64,000 nt of DNA from Liolophura sinensis. Its lineage: Eukaryota; Mollusca; Polyplacophora; Chitonida; Chitonidae. Below the pieces are notes generated by a model that saw only the letters and a list, made by a program, of their open reading frames with translations, was not told the origin of the DNA and ran no database searches. This document shows, one piece after another, positions 1-13,600 of this stretch (position 1 is its first letter; each line of letters starts with the position of its first letter). The DNA lies in NCBI RefSeq assembly GCF_032854445.1, contig NC_088295.1:78212028-78276027 (forward strand). The letters are read 5' to 3'. Position numbers and translations under genes: made by a program.

Positions 1-534
1 TGATTGCAGTCAGCAAAGGTACCGCCTAAAAAAATCTTCCATAATTTCATGGAATTTCCCACAAATAAATTGACCTACTGTAGGAACTGTCATATACATG
101 AGGGTGAAAAAGTATGTAAAAAAGCATGGGATTTGTTGTAAATCATACATAATTTCACATCTTTCACCAATTCAATACGGCAGGGCAAAGAGCTTGACAC
201 ATGAAAAATTTCATAATTATAGGTGATTTTACTATCAAATGTATGTAAAGCTCTTAATATACACTGTACCACCTCATACTGGTGTTCATAAAACTGCTTG
301 ATTACTGCACTAGAACTGTTGAAGTGCAGACAGCCTCATAGTAAGACATTTTTGTGTTAATATCCGGGTTGCCATTGGTTATATCTATGTGTATGATGTT
401 TAAAGTAACCCGACATATGTACACCGTAAAAACCATACAGAAAGACAAAGCGTTCTCTGTTATACATTTGTCATCTGAGTGACATTCACGGTAACAGTTC
501 AGAATCCACCGCTGCTGAAAGTGATCACACCCAC

Positions 535-1642
535 CTCCAATCACTTCAGATGTGGTATAAGTGGCACTGAAGCCCGTGTTTTGTACAGAACCATCTGTGA
601 CAAATGTCAGGTACATCTGATTCCCAGAGGAACTAATGTCCGCCGGAACTTGTGGTCCACAAAAACGGCCCAGAGAATCCGCATCAGCACTGCCGCCATC
701 CCGGACCTGTGTAAGATAAATTTCACATAGTTTGTTTGGAACAACCAAATAATCAGTAAATATGCCATCTTTACAAGCACACAAGTGTAAACAAAGGAAA
801 CCAATGAGTACCCTCTACCAACAGGGTGTGGGTCAGGCCATAGTGAGAAATGAAACAACAACAAACAACAGCGAGGAATGAGATGATAAAACAACTGGGC
901 TTACCATGATCATTATTTTTTTTTAAAGTCACCAACAAACAGAGCTCACAAGCTAAATACAACCTTGAAAACTACAAAGCAGTATGTGTATGGAGCTCCA
1001 AAGCAGGTGTGAGGAATTCTAGAGCAGGTGTGAGGAACTCCTGAAGTGGTGTATGGAACCCCACACTAGGTGTGAGTAACCTTAGAGCAGGTGTGAGGAG
1101 CCCCACAGCAGGTGTGACGAAAGCCCAGAGAAGGTGTGCAGAACCCCAGAGAAGGTGTATAGAATCCCAAAGCAGGTGTGAGTAACCTTAGAGCAGATGT
1201 GAGGAACCCCAAAGCAGGTGTGAAGGAACCCCAGAGAAGGTGTGAGGAGCCCCCGGTTTAAAAGTGAATAAAATTTACCCTGCCCAATGCTTTTGCAGAC
1301 AATATGTTGGCTATGGTTATAAGATACTTATAAGACCAAAACAGTCCTTTAAGGGCATCATTATGCATTCTAAAAACGCATCCACAACAACTGAATACAC
1401 AAATACATATTACACACGTAGGTGTAAGACATGAGTACACCCAGCACAGCTCACCTCCAAGTAGTCAAACGCACATCTGGAGTTTGAGGACCCCTCCACA
1501 TCAAAAGCACTAAAGCTGAGCGTGATACTGAATCCATCAGGCTGACTGATCAGGTAGGTACACACCTTGTTCCTTGGGTAGGAGTTGGGGTAGAATGGAG
1601 ACTGGAGAGATCCTGTGGGGGTGGTGAATGTGCCTCCACAGG
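535..1642 (-). CDS. CUBN: CUBN CUB domain 4, two exons; gene continues off the left edge
   Basis: Exons 1455-1642 and 535-706. The first reads [18 protein letters not shown] and ends FDYLE in phase 0. The second reads [28 protein letters not shown] and TGFSATYTT, and ends in phase 1 before a GTGGGT donor. No further exon is evident in bases 1-534, so CUB5 must lie to the left. Confidence 0.93.
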
Positions 1643-4600
1643 CTATGTACACACAAAAGAAACAAAAGATAAACCCTGAATCGTACATAACACTGGAAAG
1701 TCAAGATGGCTATTAAACTTAGCACATACACTGTGTTAGGAGTGAGTGAGTGCTTGGGGTTTAACGTCGTACTCAACAATTTTTCAGTCATATGACGACG
1801 AAGGAATCATTAGGGTGCATGCACGTACACTGTGTTAGGACATGTAATTCTGATTACACTGAGCTCAAATCAGACTGGTCATTTCCATATAGTTTTTGCA
1901 GAGTAAATGTGTTGTGTGACAACTCCCACTAACATGTATACTGTGAAATGCCACAAACAAGTGATTTTTGATGTCCCCCTTTGTGACACAAACTTCATTA
2001 ATCATAAACTATAGCACTACAATGAATTAAATGACAAGTCCCATATGTTCGTGACACATGTTCAATTTATTTTCAACTGGAGTGGAATAATACGTAACGT
2101 TTTCAGCAGAGAGGGTGGTGGGTCATTGTGGTGTGTGAATTTTACACTTACGCCACAATTTCAATCACTAAATTGGTGTGTTCCTTTCTGTTATTTTAGC
2201 TGAAATTTAGTTTACAATAATTTACCCATGAATTTACATTGTCAAGCAATATTTTGACCTTGTTATGTTAGAAATAACAATTTTAAAGTGAAATGAAATT
2301 TTGATTTAAGCCTAAAATTGCTTTGTGATCCAGGGGACAGGTGATTGACACATACCTGTAGTGTAGGTGGCTCTAAAGCCAGTTCCTCGTATAGACATGT
2401 CAGACTGGAACTTGATCCACATTTGGTTGCCTGTAGATGTTAAGGTAGCTGGGACCTCATCACAGAATCTACCCAGAGTGTTTGCAAATTCATCTGGCCC
2501 ATCTCTGACCTGACAAACAGACAGACAGATGTAATGTATGACAGTAGACTCACCATCAACAAGTATCAGAAGACATTTCTACCAAGCCCACTTTGCAAAA
2601 CTGAAAGTTATATGAAGAATAGCTTGCAGAAAAACAAAAGCTAAGAAACAGATTCATTGGCACTGAATTGAGGGAATCAAATGAAATCAATGACTTGACT
2701 AGTTTAAATAAAATAGCACTGAGTCCTGTTTTAGGTAATATAATTGCTGGATGGCTGGTAATTTCTTTACAGTCTGATTTGTATAACAGCTGTTCCGATT
2801 TATTACCTCGACATAGTCGTAGTTACAGGCCCTGTGCCCCTCCAAGTCCAGGTCTGAAAAGGTGAGGGAGATAGAACTTCCAGATGCCACCGTGATTGTC
2901 CACACACACTGAGCATTGTGCTGGTAAGGTCCTGGGTAGCCAGGGGAGGTAATAGCACCGCTGGCATTGGTCAGCACACCTCCACACTGAGTGTCCGCTG
3001 AAATACATTGAGGCATATTCATTCATGCTCACACATATGCTGATGACCAAATTATTTCTGGGGATAGTACAATGCTGTGAGACCACTATAACACAACCAG
3101 GTACATTCAATAGTGCCTGAATGCATTTAAATCTGAAGGATGTATCACTTAACCTAAATCCTCAACAAACTGAATCAGCAAAGAATAACTTTTTATGCAT
3201 TTTGAAAACAAAATTCATCATCTTTTAGACAGTAAATGTATTGTTCATCTAGGGGCATATCTGAAATTATATAATAAACTGTCCAGATCATGTAACATTC
3301 CTGTAATGTACAAAAAATGCACCATGTCTGTGGTTGAATTTGATGAGGATTTAGGGTAGGCAAAAATTCTGTTGTCATCCTGTGGTAAAATATTGCCAAT
3401 TGTGGGCAATGTGGCTTCTACGCAATAAAGCATTCAGAGAGTACCTACACATCACTGACCATCAGCAAAACAGCATGTGTTGTTAAATAATTGGAAGATT
3501 TGTCAAACTGTAAATATTAAAAGTATAGGTTACCCCGGATGCTGGCAAAAGTAATGTGAAAGCCTATATCATTGAGGCTGGCGTCTGTGTGGAATCTCAC
3601 ATAGGCATATGGTCCTGTGGTAGCCAGTGGGGCGGGGGAGAGGGTGCTGCAGTAAGTGCCCAGGGGGTTGGAGGAATCCAGCAGGCCATCACGGAACTGA
3701 AAAATGCAACGTAAGGATTACAGCTTGATGTCACATTAACCATATTTTGTCTAAACCATCACACAAAAAAAGATTATTATGCATGTTAGATGACAGGATG
3801 TCAGAACTTACATTATCAGGACACAACACTGATTATTTTATTTATTTATTCATTTGATTGGGGTTTTATGCTGTACTGAAGAATATTTCACTTATATGAC
3901 GATGGCCAGCATTATGGTGGGAGAAAACCAGGCAGAGTGGAGGGAAACCCATTACCATCCAGAGGCTGCTGGCAGACCTTCCCACAAACGGCTGGAGAGG
4001 AAGCCAGCATGAGCTGGACTTGAACTCACAGCGACCGCATTGGTGAGAGGCTTCTAGGTCATTGCGCCGCACTGGTGGGCTAACCCAGAGGCCCCCGGCA
4101 ATGATTAAAACATGGACAAATGAAGATAAATATGTTAACTATACATATCTTATGAAGTTGATGACACCACTATCATAAATGTTGTAAAACTTACAGAAAA
4201 AACACATAATACATCTCTGCATTTCATTAAAGGATATACAGGGGATGAAACACATCCTGGTAACAGGGTGATCTGTGGAACATTGTTGACTGTAACATGA
4301 CATTAAAGTGTATCCTACCTCAAGAAATCATAGCTGCAATTAGAATGAGTCTCAATGTTCAGTTGAGCGAAAGTGAAGAGAATCGTGTTGCCAGGGGGAA
4401 CAGACACTGTCCAGACACAGTCGCTGTTGTGAGGGTAGCGGCCAGGGTACCCAGGCTCTTAATTTGTCCATGTTCAGCCACGATGTTACCCCCACACACT
4501 GTCAAGGAGAACACATATTAGCCAATGTTGCTCTCTTTTTTCAAAAGCAAAGACAACAAAAATATAATTATATATCAGATGAAAGACAATTAAGCAATGT

Positions 4601-7600
4601 CCAGGAAAATAGTAGGATGTATTTTTTTAGAATGTTTCCAAACAAGATTTAAAATATCAGATTCTTGGTTTTACAGACAAGGTTGTTACTTAAATGCACC
4701 TGGGTCTCCTGAAGCCCATGTAAGGGAGAATCCATCTCCTGAAATAGACGCATCTGTACGCAGCCACAAGTAGAGTTGATGGTGGGTGCTGATGATAGTT
4801 CCATTGTTAGGAAGGCCACTCCCACAGTATTGGCCAATCTGGTAAGCAGACGCTGTTGGGCCATCGTGAATTTGCAGGAAGTCATAATTACAGCTGAAAT
4901 GGGCTTCCAGATTGAATCTTGAAAATGTCAAAGTTATTACCTGCCAACAAAACACATGTACTTTATATTGTTAAATGCAAAAACACAAGAATTTTTCACT
5001 TATATAATGGTGATTAGTTTCATGGGTGGAGAAAACCTGGAATGCCTGGGGTAAGCCACAGACCTAATGGCAACCTAATGACAAACTTTTTCACAAGTAA
5101 CACACCAATTTACATGTTGGCTGCTTATTGTCATCAAAGCCCTACAAATCATGAGTGTGGGAATGAAGAAAATTATTCAGACATGTGAAGGCAAAATCAT
5201 TTGTGAATAAGTGAAAAGCATGAACCCACAAATGGATGCTAGTCTTTCAGCAACATACCCTGACTCTCTACACGTATTTAAGACTAAACACTGCATATGT
5301 CAGACTAAACACAGCATAGAGTGGACTAAACACAGCACAGAGTGGATTAAACACAACAAAGAACGGATTAAACACAGCACAGAATGGATTAACCACAGCA
5401 CAGAGTGGACTAAGCACAGCACAGAGTGGATTAAACACAACAAACAACAGATTAAACACAGCACATAGTGGACTAAACACAGCACACAGTGAATTAAACA
5501 CAACAAACAACAGATTAAACACAGCACAGAGAGGACTAAACACAGCACAACGTGGACTAAACACAACACAGAGTGGATTAAACACAGCACAGAGTGGACT
5601 AAACACAGCACAGACTGGACTAAACACAGCACAGAATGGATTAAACACAGAACAGAGTGGACTAAACACAGCACAGAGTGGACTAAACACAGCACAGACT
5701 GGCCTAAACACAGCACAGAATGGATTAAACACAGAACAGAGTGGACTAAACACAGCACAGAGTGGACTAAACACAGCACAGAGTGGATTAAACACAACAA
5801 ACAACAGATTAAACACAGCACAGAGTGGACTAAACACAGCACAGAGTGGACTAAACACAGCACAGAGTGGATTAAACACAACAAACAACAGATTAAACAC
5901 AGCACAGAGTGGACTAAACACAGCACAGAGTGGACTAAACACAGCACAGAGTGGATTAAACACAACAAACAACAGATTAAACACAGCACAGAGTGGACTA
6001 AACACAGCACAGAGTGGACTAAACACAGCACAGAGTGGACTAAACACAGCACACAGTGAATTAAACACTGAATATGGTGTGCTAAACAAAGCACAGAATG
6101 GATTAAACACAACATACAGTGAATTAAACACTGTATAGAGTGGATTAAACACTATAGAGTGCATTACACACTGTATGCAGTGGATAGTCACGAATTAAGT
6201 TAGTGTCCTGTGGACCATGAGTTTAGTAAATATTTGCTGTGTGTCATGAGCGAGACATGTGTGATCTGTAAGTTAAGTGAAAGTTGATGTGGACCATGAG
6301 TTGAGTAAATATTTGCTGTGTGTCATGAGTGAGACATGTGTGATCTGTAAGTTAAGTAAGACTTTGCTGTGTGTCATAAGTGAGACATGTTTGATCAGTA
6401 AATTAAGTGAAAGTTTGCTGTGAGTCATGAGTAAGACGTGTGATTTGTAAGTTAAGTGAGAGTTTGCTGTGGGCCATAAATTAAGCGAGTGTTTGATGTG
6501 TGTCATAAGTTAAGTTAGAGTTGGTTTGAGGTCATGAGTTACATTGTAAGTGAGAGTTTGCTGTGTGTAATGATTTAAGTGAGAATTTGCTATGTCTCAT
6601 GAGTTAAGTGAGTGTCTGCTATGAGCCGTACCTTTCCTCGGGTTGTAGTAATAGACCAGGCACAGCTGAGGTCATGTGGGGTCTGGGTGCCTGTCTGCCG
6701 TGGGAAGGTCAGAGAACCGGATTCTCCGGTTAGAGCACCACCACAAGCTGAAGAACAAATCGCATATCAATATTCACCCTCAAATCTACCCTCCCCAACA
6801 TTCCCATAACCTTTATTTTTACATTCTTTCAAAAAAGTATAACTTCACAGCGTATATAAGTAATTAATGATTAATAAGCTTTAATTAATGTATTAATGGG
6901 CTCTGGATTTAAAAATGCCATTGAAGTTGGATCATATAAATTAGCACTATAAAAATTGATCAACCTGACTTGCAAAATGGAAGTGCCTTTAATGTCCACT
7001 ATTTGCTGGGTGCATCTTGAATGTAGTAAATACACAAGGCATAAATGTCAAACACTGATCAAGACTCAGTATCCCATGAATTACTGAAGCTGATATTAAA
7101 AAAACAAAATTGTAAACCAGCTATGTTTACTATCCTGTGATGTTAAATTTCCAAAATGAAGCCTTTATAAGGTCATCTTCACTTACTCTCCTGTCTCTCG
7201 TCACATGTAGGGCCACTGTACTCTGAGGTACAGATGCACACGAAGCCGTTGATTCTGTCCTGACAGGTTCCGCCATGATGACATGGAGAGCTCGCACACT
7301 CATCAACATTAGTCTCACAGTTATTTCCTGTGTAGCCAGGTGGACAAGAGCAGCGATATGTGTTACCCGTCACCTAAAAGTGCACCATCCAAGGGATATT
7401 TTAGGAAACAGTCATGCTCATCTAGAATTTATCAGACATTCAACATCTTAGAAAAGATGATAAATCTGGAAGTATGAAGTATTGTCGATTCTATGTAAAA
7501 CAACTTCTTTTAATTTACAAAGGAGATGTTTCGGTGTATATGTTAACACAATAATCCTCAAATGCCACTGATTCTAACAGGTTCTGAAGAAGGGCAAGCA

Positions 7601-10600
7601 GTTGGACATCACTTCCTGTATACAATGTTCATACAAGTACACATAGGGTAAGACCATGCTAAATATACATATAAATGCTTGATCGGCTGTTGTTTAATCT
7701 TCTTGTTGTTTCTTCACGGCTGGAAAAAACCGAAGTACCCAGAATAAACCACTGGTACATGGCAAGTCACTGAGAAACTTTACCACATGTGACACAAGCA
7801 AATTCTTTAAACGACTGAGACAGCTCAAGGTGTACATGTACGCAGTACTGAACTTCAAGTTAGACCATGACGAATACCTTAAATGGCCCTAGAAGCTCTG
7901 TCAACCAAGGGAATCTCAAAACTTTCCTGTCCATGCATGGGGTTGAACTGACACCAATGTGTAACATACTAGACAATTAGCATCTGAACCCTACAGCCAT
8001 GCCACCTTAATTGGGTATAAGATAGATATTTGTTCTACATCTGTCCCTCATTATATAACATGCTTTGTGACAGCACCTGATTCAGTATAACATGGTCATA
8101 ATTTTGTCTCCCAAATTTATAAATTAATTTAATTCTTTATTTATTTGATGAAGATGACCCAACTGGCCAAAAGGGGATCTCCTCTGACATACAACACAGT
8201 GAATCTCATGTGCTTACTAAACCACACGTAAGTACAACTATTTTACCACATTGCCATTGCATATATATCAGAACATACTGTCAAATGTTTCACCGAGGAA
8301 AGACTTTAGATCTTGTATCTTCTTTACTTATGTGTACAGCCCGCCAGGCAGAGCTGTATCCCAAAAACAACAAGAAGAAGAACGTGCTGAGGGTAGATGT
8401 TTACTTTATACTTGTAACTTATCTTACCAGGCATGTTCCCCCATGTACACATGGTGAGCCCGCACAAGGCCCGGAAGTGGACTCTGGCTGACACCCGTTG
8501 GGGCCCTCTCCACTCCCAGTATAACCTGGTCTGCACTGACACACACGGTTACTGGGACCGATTCCTAATAAACAAAAACATGAGAAACACATACTAGCAG
8601 AGGTAAAATATTAAGTGTGAAATAAGGAGGCAATGATCAGTTAAGTGCCATATTTGCTTTTATATGAGCCAAGCTGGACATTAAAGGGTGTTTGGCCCCT
8701 AAAATGCCTTCATTTCAACCTCTTTAGGTGTCTTCAGCAAAGATTTGACGGAAATGAGCCAAGTACCAAAATGCACGCACTTGTCTAAATTCAGCTTAAG
8801 AATCAGAAAAAACATCAGAAAAATCAGGAAACAGAAGAATCTTATAACAAATGAAAATATATCATATTTGATTTTCACTAAACCGTAAAAATTTTTTAAT
8901 TTTTGAAAACTGTGGTCACTAAAAAATATAACAGCTAGTAAACAATCTTCCAGCAATACAAGCATGACAGCAGTTTTAAGATACATGGAGGAGAGGGTGT
9001 AAGACTTACCTGGATTTTCCCGACAGGTAGCCAATTGGCTGCATCCTCCATTATTCTGAGAACAGACACCCACCCAATTGCAAGTTTCTCCTCCGCCAAC
9101 ATAACCTAGGTGACAGAAATTTAGAGTCATGGATGAAAAATTCAGTCCATGTTTATTTACTGAACGTTACAGGTATGGAAGAAAAAGTTAGTTCACGTTT
9201 TATTACAGAAAAAATTGATAGTACAGAAGAAACAGTTCAGGCAAAGCTCACAGTACATGCTTAGTGAATGAATCATTTTATCTTTAACACATGACAGTCC
9301 CATAAATTGTGTGTTTTTTCTCTTTGGGTCATACAATGTCAGCACATTTGCTATAGGTGGCAATTTGGTATCACAAAACTAATTACATGCTTCAAAAATA
9401 AAGTACAGTGGTCGTTTTTTCCAAGATGTAGGTGAAATAATTCTTAACATGAACAAGTAAAACATCATACTAAGCCATTTAACTTATTTATTTACTTCAC
9501 TGGTGATTAAATATCATTTCACACTTCTATGTTTGCTGTCAAGTTTGTGCCTGGATGAGCGAAAGTGGACTGGCTAGAGTAAATTACTGTCATTCGCCGG
9601 GAAACTCTGGCTTAAGTGTTTAGGAAGGAGTATAAGGAGCTGGAATCTAATGTGACATCTGAACTGGTGAGGCCCCAGTAAGTTAATCAGTCAGCAATTA
9701 GTTTCATTCATTTTACATTCATATACTGCACTCACATACATTCACAGAAAGCAAACAGATTATATTTGTCCCACGCACCTGGGGGGCAGGGGCCACAAGT
9801 CCGTGACCCTCGAATGTTGACACAGTCCACCCGTGGGGCCAAGGAGCAACCACCATTATTTATCAGACACTCATTAATATCCACACAGGTGAAGCCATTT
9901 CCAGAGTAACCTGAAAACATGATTATTTCCATGCAAATTAATTCCATCAAATATATTTCTTGTAATCACCTGTTTAGGATCGTTTGTTTAAAGGATAAAC
10001 TTTAAAGAGGTCTTTAACAAACTTAAAAATGTGCAAGCCGTCTCCCAAACACTCTAAACCATTCATTGTCATCAAAGCATGTGAATATATATGCTGCATG
10101 TGTTGGTGAATAATTATTGAATTGAATTGAACTGAACAGAAAGCCTCACAAACAAAGAGGGTGGGGTAATCTACAAAATCCCTGCCCAAGACCGGGGTTG
10201 AACCGCCACCTACTGTGCCAGTGTTTGGGAATCATATGCCAATGAGCCCAATGCCAGTTGTATTTCCTAAGTGAGTATGGACAATACTCCACTGATTAAG
10301 CCCCGTTGTGAGATATCTGATGACTGTGGATCATATTAAACTCAACTGAAACTAAAACTGTTACCTGCCGGGCAAGCCCCACAGTAAAATGAACCAGGTA
10401 TGTCGATGCAGGGCACAGGTGGGTCAACGGAGCAGCGTGGAACTGGTCCACTACACTCATCCACGTTTTCCACACAGGCAGGGTTTGAAGGTGTGTTCCT
10501 CCAACCTTCCTCACAAATACAGGTGTATTTTGGCTGTCAAATCATAACACATACTGTACATATAAAACACAAACCAATAGATACATTTATTTATTTATCC

Positions 10601-13600
10601 TAAAGAATGTTTTATTTGAACAGTGAAAGATAGCTTTATTTATCAAGGAAACTGAGCAGTGACCAGTTTCAACCAATATCCTTCACCTAGTACTTCACAA
10701 ACCTCTAGAGTGACTGGAATGAACCACCAAATTCGGCAAATTTTGTCCACCATCACAAGAGTGGCACAAGAAAGCATTGCCAACTGTTTATTGCCACCAC
10801 AGGGCTTGAAACTGACACTGGTCTGCTGATCTGAAGTCTGTGGAATTTCGGTTTAACCTATTTTTTTGCCTACTGGCCAGTAAAACTGCACAAGTATTGA
10901 TCCAAATGACCAGTAATTTATCAACTTTTGATTATGAAGTTACTGGTGGCCATATATACAATTATAAACAGTCGTCAAAAGAATATGGCTTGTACTATAC
11001 ATGCAGATGATATATTCTATAGTTAATAAAAATTGTAGGATAATTTGATCATGTTTTCCTTAATTCAACTGAAGGACCAGATAAGTCAAGGAAGGCAACC
11101 TGTGAATGGTTGTGGCTTTTCCCCGGGCTCTGCTCCGTTTCCTCGCACAATATGCTGAATGCTGGTTTCAGTGGTTTAAGGGATATATTCTTGAGTACAT
11201 CATAAAACTCCAATCAAATACTTCAATCCTCAACAGCATACATGTTTTCCTAAGCAAATGTGGGCTAAAATAAAACTAGGCAGGAACAAACATTGTCTCG
11301 TGTATGACTGAGCTGTTTTTAGTCTTACCTGGCCTGGCTGTACTCTTGGTTGATTCACACATGTTCCATGTCCACACAGCGCCTCATTGGATGCTCCGGT
11401 ACAGTCGTCATGTCGTTCTGTACACTGGTAGCCATGCCAGTTTGGTGCACATGTACACCTACAATCACACATTCACATCAGTAGATACAACATGCTGATG
11501 TGTCAGAAAATATAAGATTTGAAATAGCCGTGTTAGTATGCGCAGGTGTACGTAGGCCTATGGTGGTGCTGTGCTAGCACATACTGCTGTAAAATGTAAT
11601 GTAAATACGTAAAACTGTTTCTTTCAAGGTGTTATAACATATTTGAATGTGCTATTGGGCATTCAATGGATTTGGGCTTTTACACTAATATTTTCCAATT
11701 TCAAATATGAACACCAAAGACACTGATTTGCCTTTATCTATCAAAACATAAACGTTCAATGTCTGGATTGTGCTACATGATGGATTACTATACTGGTTTT
11801 GACATATATTATTTTTAAGTGGATGACCAGGGACTACGATGTACACCAATCATTAGGATAGGTTTGAGTTGATGTAGAAACTGCAATGTAGCAATTTTAA
11901 TTTTTCATCTTGTAGCGAAAAGGATCAGTGCTAGAGTGCGTCTATTTTGCATTACACGGGTAACTAAATTATTAATAGTTGACGAACATCTTGCAAAACT
12001 TGTTTACAACGTTACAAGTCGCGGCTTCAAGTAGTTAGATCGATATCTTTGATTTAACATCAAATATTTTCTTAGATTAATGCTCCCTCCAGACATACGT
12101 GTAACTTCCAGGAGTGTTGTTACAGGTAGCTCCATTCTGACAGCCTAGGCCTGTCCCTTGGTACTCATTGCACTCATTCACATCTTCATCACAGCGCACA
12201 CCCTGCAAACCCAACAAACAGGATGTAATATTTCATGTGTAACACTACTGCTAACCTCTACGAAGATTAAATCTTCACTTACATGTCAGCTTTGTAAGTG
12301 GAAGTTTTTATGCAAATTTTCAAAAATTCATCTGGATGTTTACATGAATGAACGTTCTTCCACCTCTGTACTGAGCTAAACAATGAGAGAAATGGGTAAT
12401 TAATTAAGAGACTAAGTTCATATCTGCCACAGAAATGGTAGCATGTAGTTATATCTATATATGTTGTAAGTCTGGGGAAAGGGTGGGGGGGAGAGGTCCC
12501 TACCGTCCATTGTCTCGGACACCGACAGTGAAAAGTGTTGAACCCATCCATACAGGTTCCACCATGAAGGCATGGGTTGGTCAAGCACTCATTTGTATTC
12601 AGGCTCTGTAACAAATACATGTGAAGTCTGTACTACAATCTTTCGGTTGTGGCATTAGCAAATATTTGCATTTCAGACCATCAACAATGAAAACAAAAAC
12701 CTCCAAATTCCGAAAAAAAAAAGAGGCAGACATAAATACGAATCTTACCTGCTGTAGGTCACGTACTGTGTTTTGTAGTGTCTGGAACTGAAAAAAAAAA
12801 TACACAAATAAATAAAAAGTCAGATACTAACATTCAACAGCATGTTTATGCAGCTTCTATGAAGACATGTTTTTAGAAAAACAATAGCTTTTACTACAAA
12901 AATACAGAACATAAATTACCAGTGAAAAAGAAGTAGATGAATAGTATTCTTTCTCTTATACAGAAAATAAATAACTTTACAAAGTGATAATAATCCATTG
13001 AAAATCAACAGGAATTCAGATTTGTTGAAAACAGAACATTTACTTTCCATCCTAAATAAGTGTTTAACCCATGTAGCTTTTCAATGATTTTGTTAATTAC
13101 AGATTACGCTTTTGAAACAAAAGAATTGGAAAAAGTGTCAAAGTGATAGTAACATTTCATATGCGGACATAGGCTTCACACGAACCCATTAAAACATGCA
13201 CATACATGGGTACATCATAATATCACTGTCAGTTAACATAAAAAAAATTTTCACATATTGGACAGGAAAACATTCTGTACATATATATGCCGTACATACC
13301 GTGACTGTAAACATAAACTTGCATTACACCAAGTACACCACAATACTGTGTGTTACACAGGGTGTATAACTCCACATGTGGGTTGTTCCACAAGTACACC
13401 ACCATGCAGGTGTTACACAGGGTGTATAACTCCACATGTGGGTTGTTCCACAAGTACACCACCATGCAGGTGTTACACAGGGTGTATAACTCCACATGTG
13501 GGTTGTTCCCCATATACACCACCATGCTGGTGTTACACAGGGTGCATAACTCCACATGTGGGTTGTTCCCCATATACACCACTATGCCGGTGCTACACAG

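Noticed and set aside
5268-6191. Minus-strand ORF of 307 codons and a second of 271 codons
   Set aside because: Produced by a 21-bp tandem array with no stop in the unit; it lies inside a cubilin intron and has only repeat-derived sequence.
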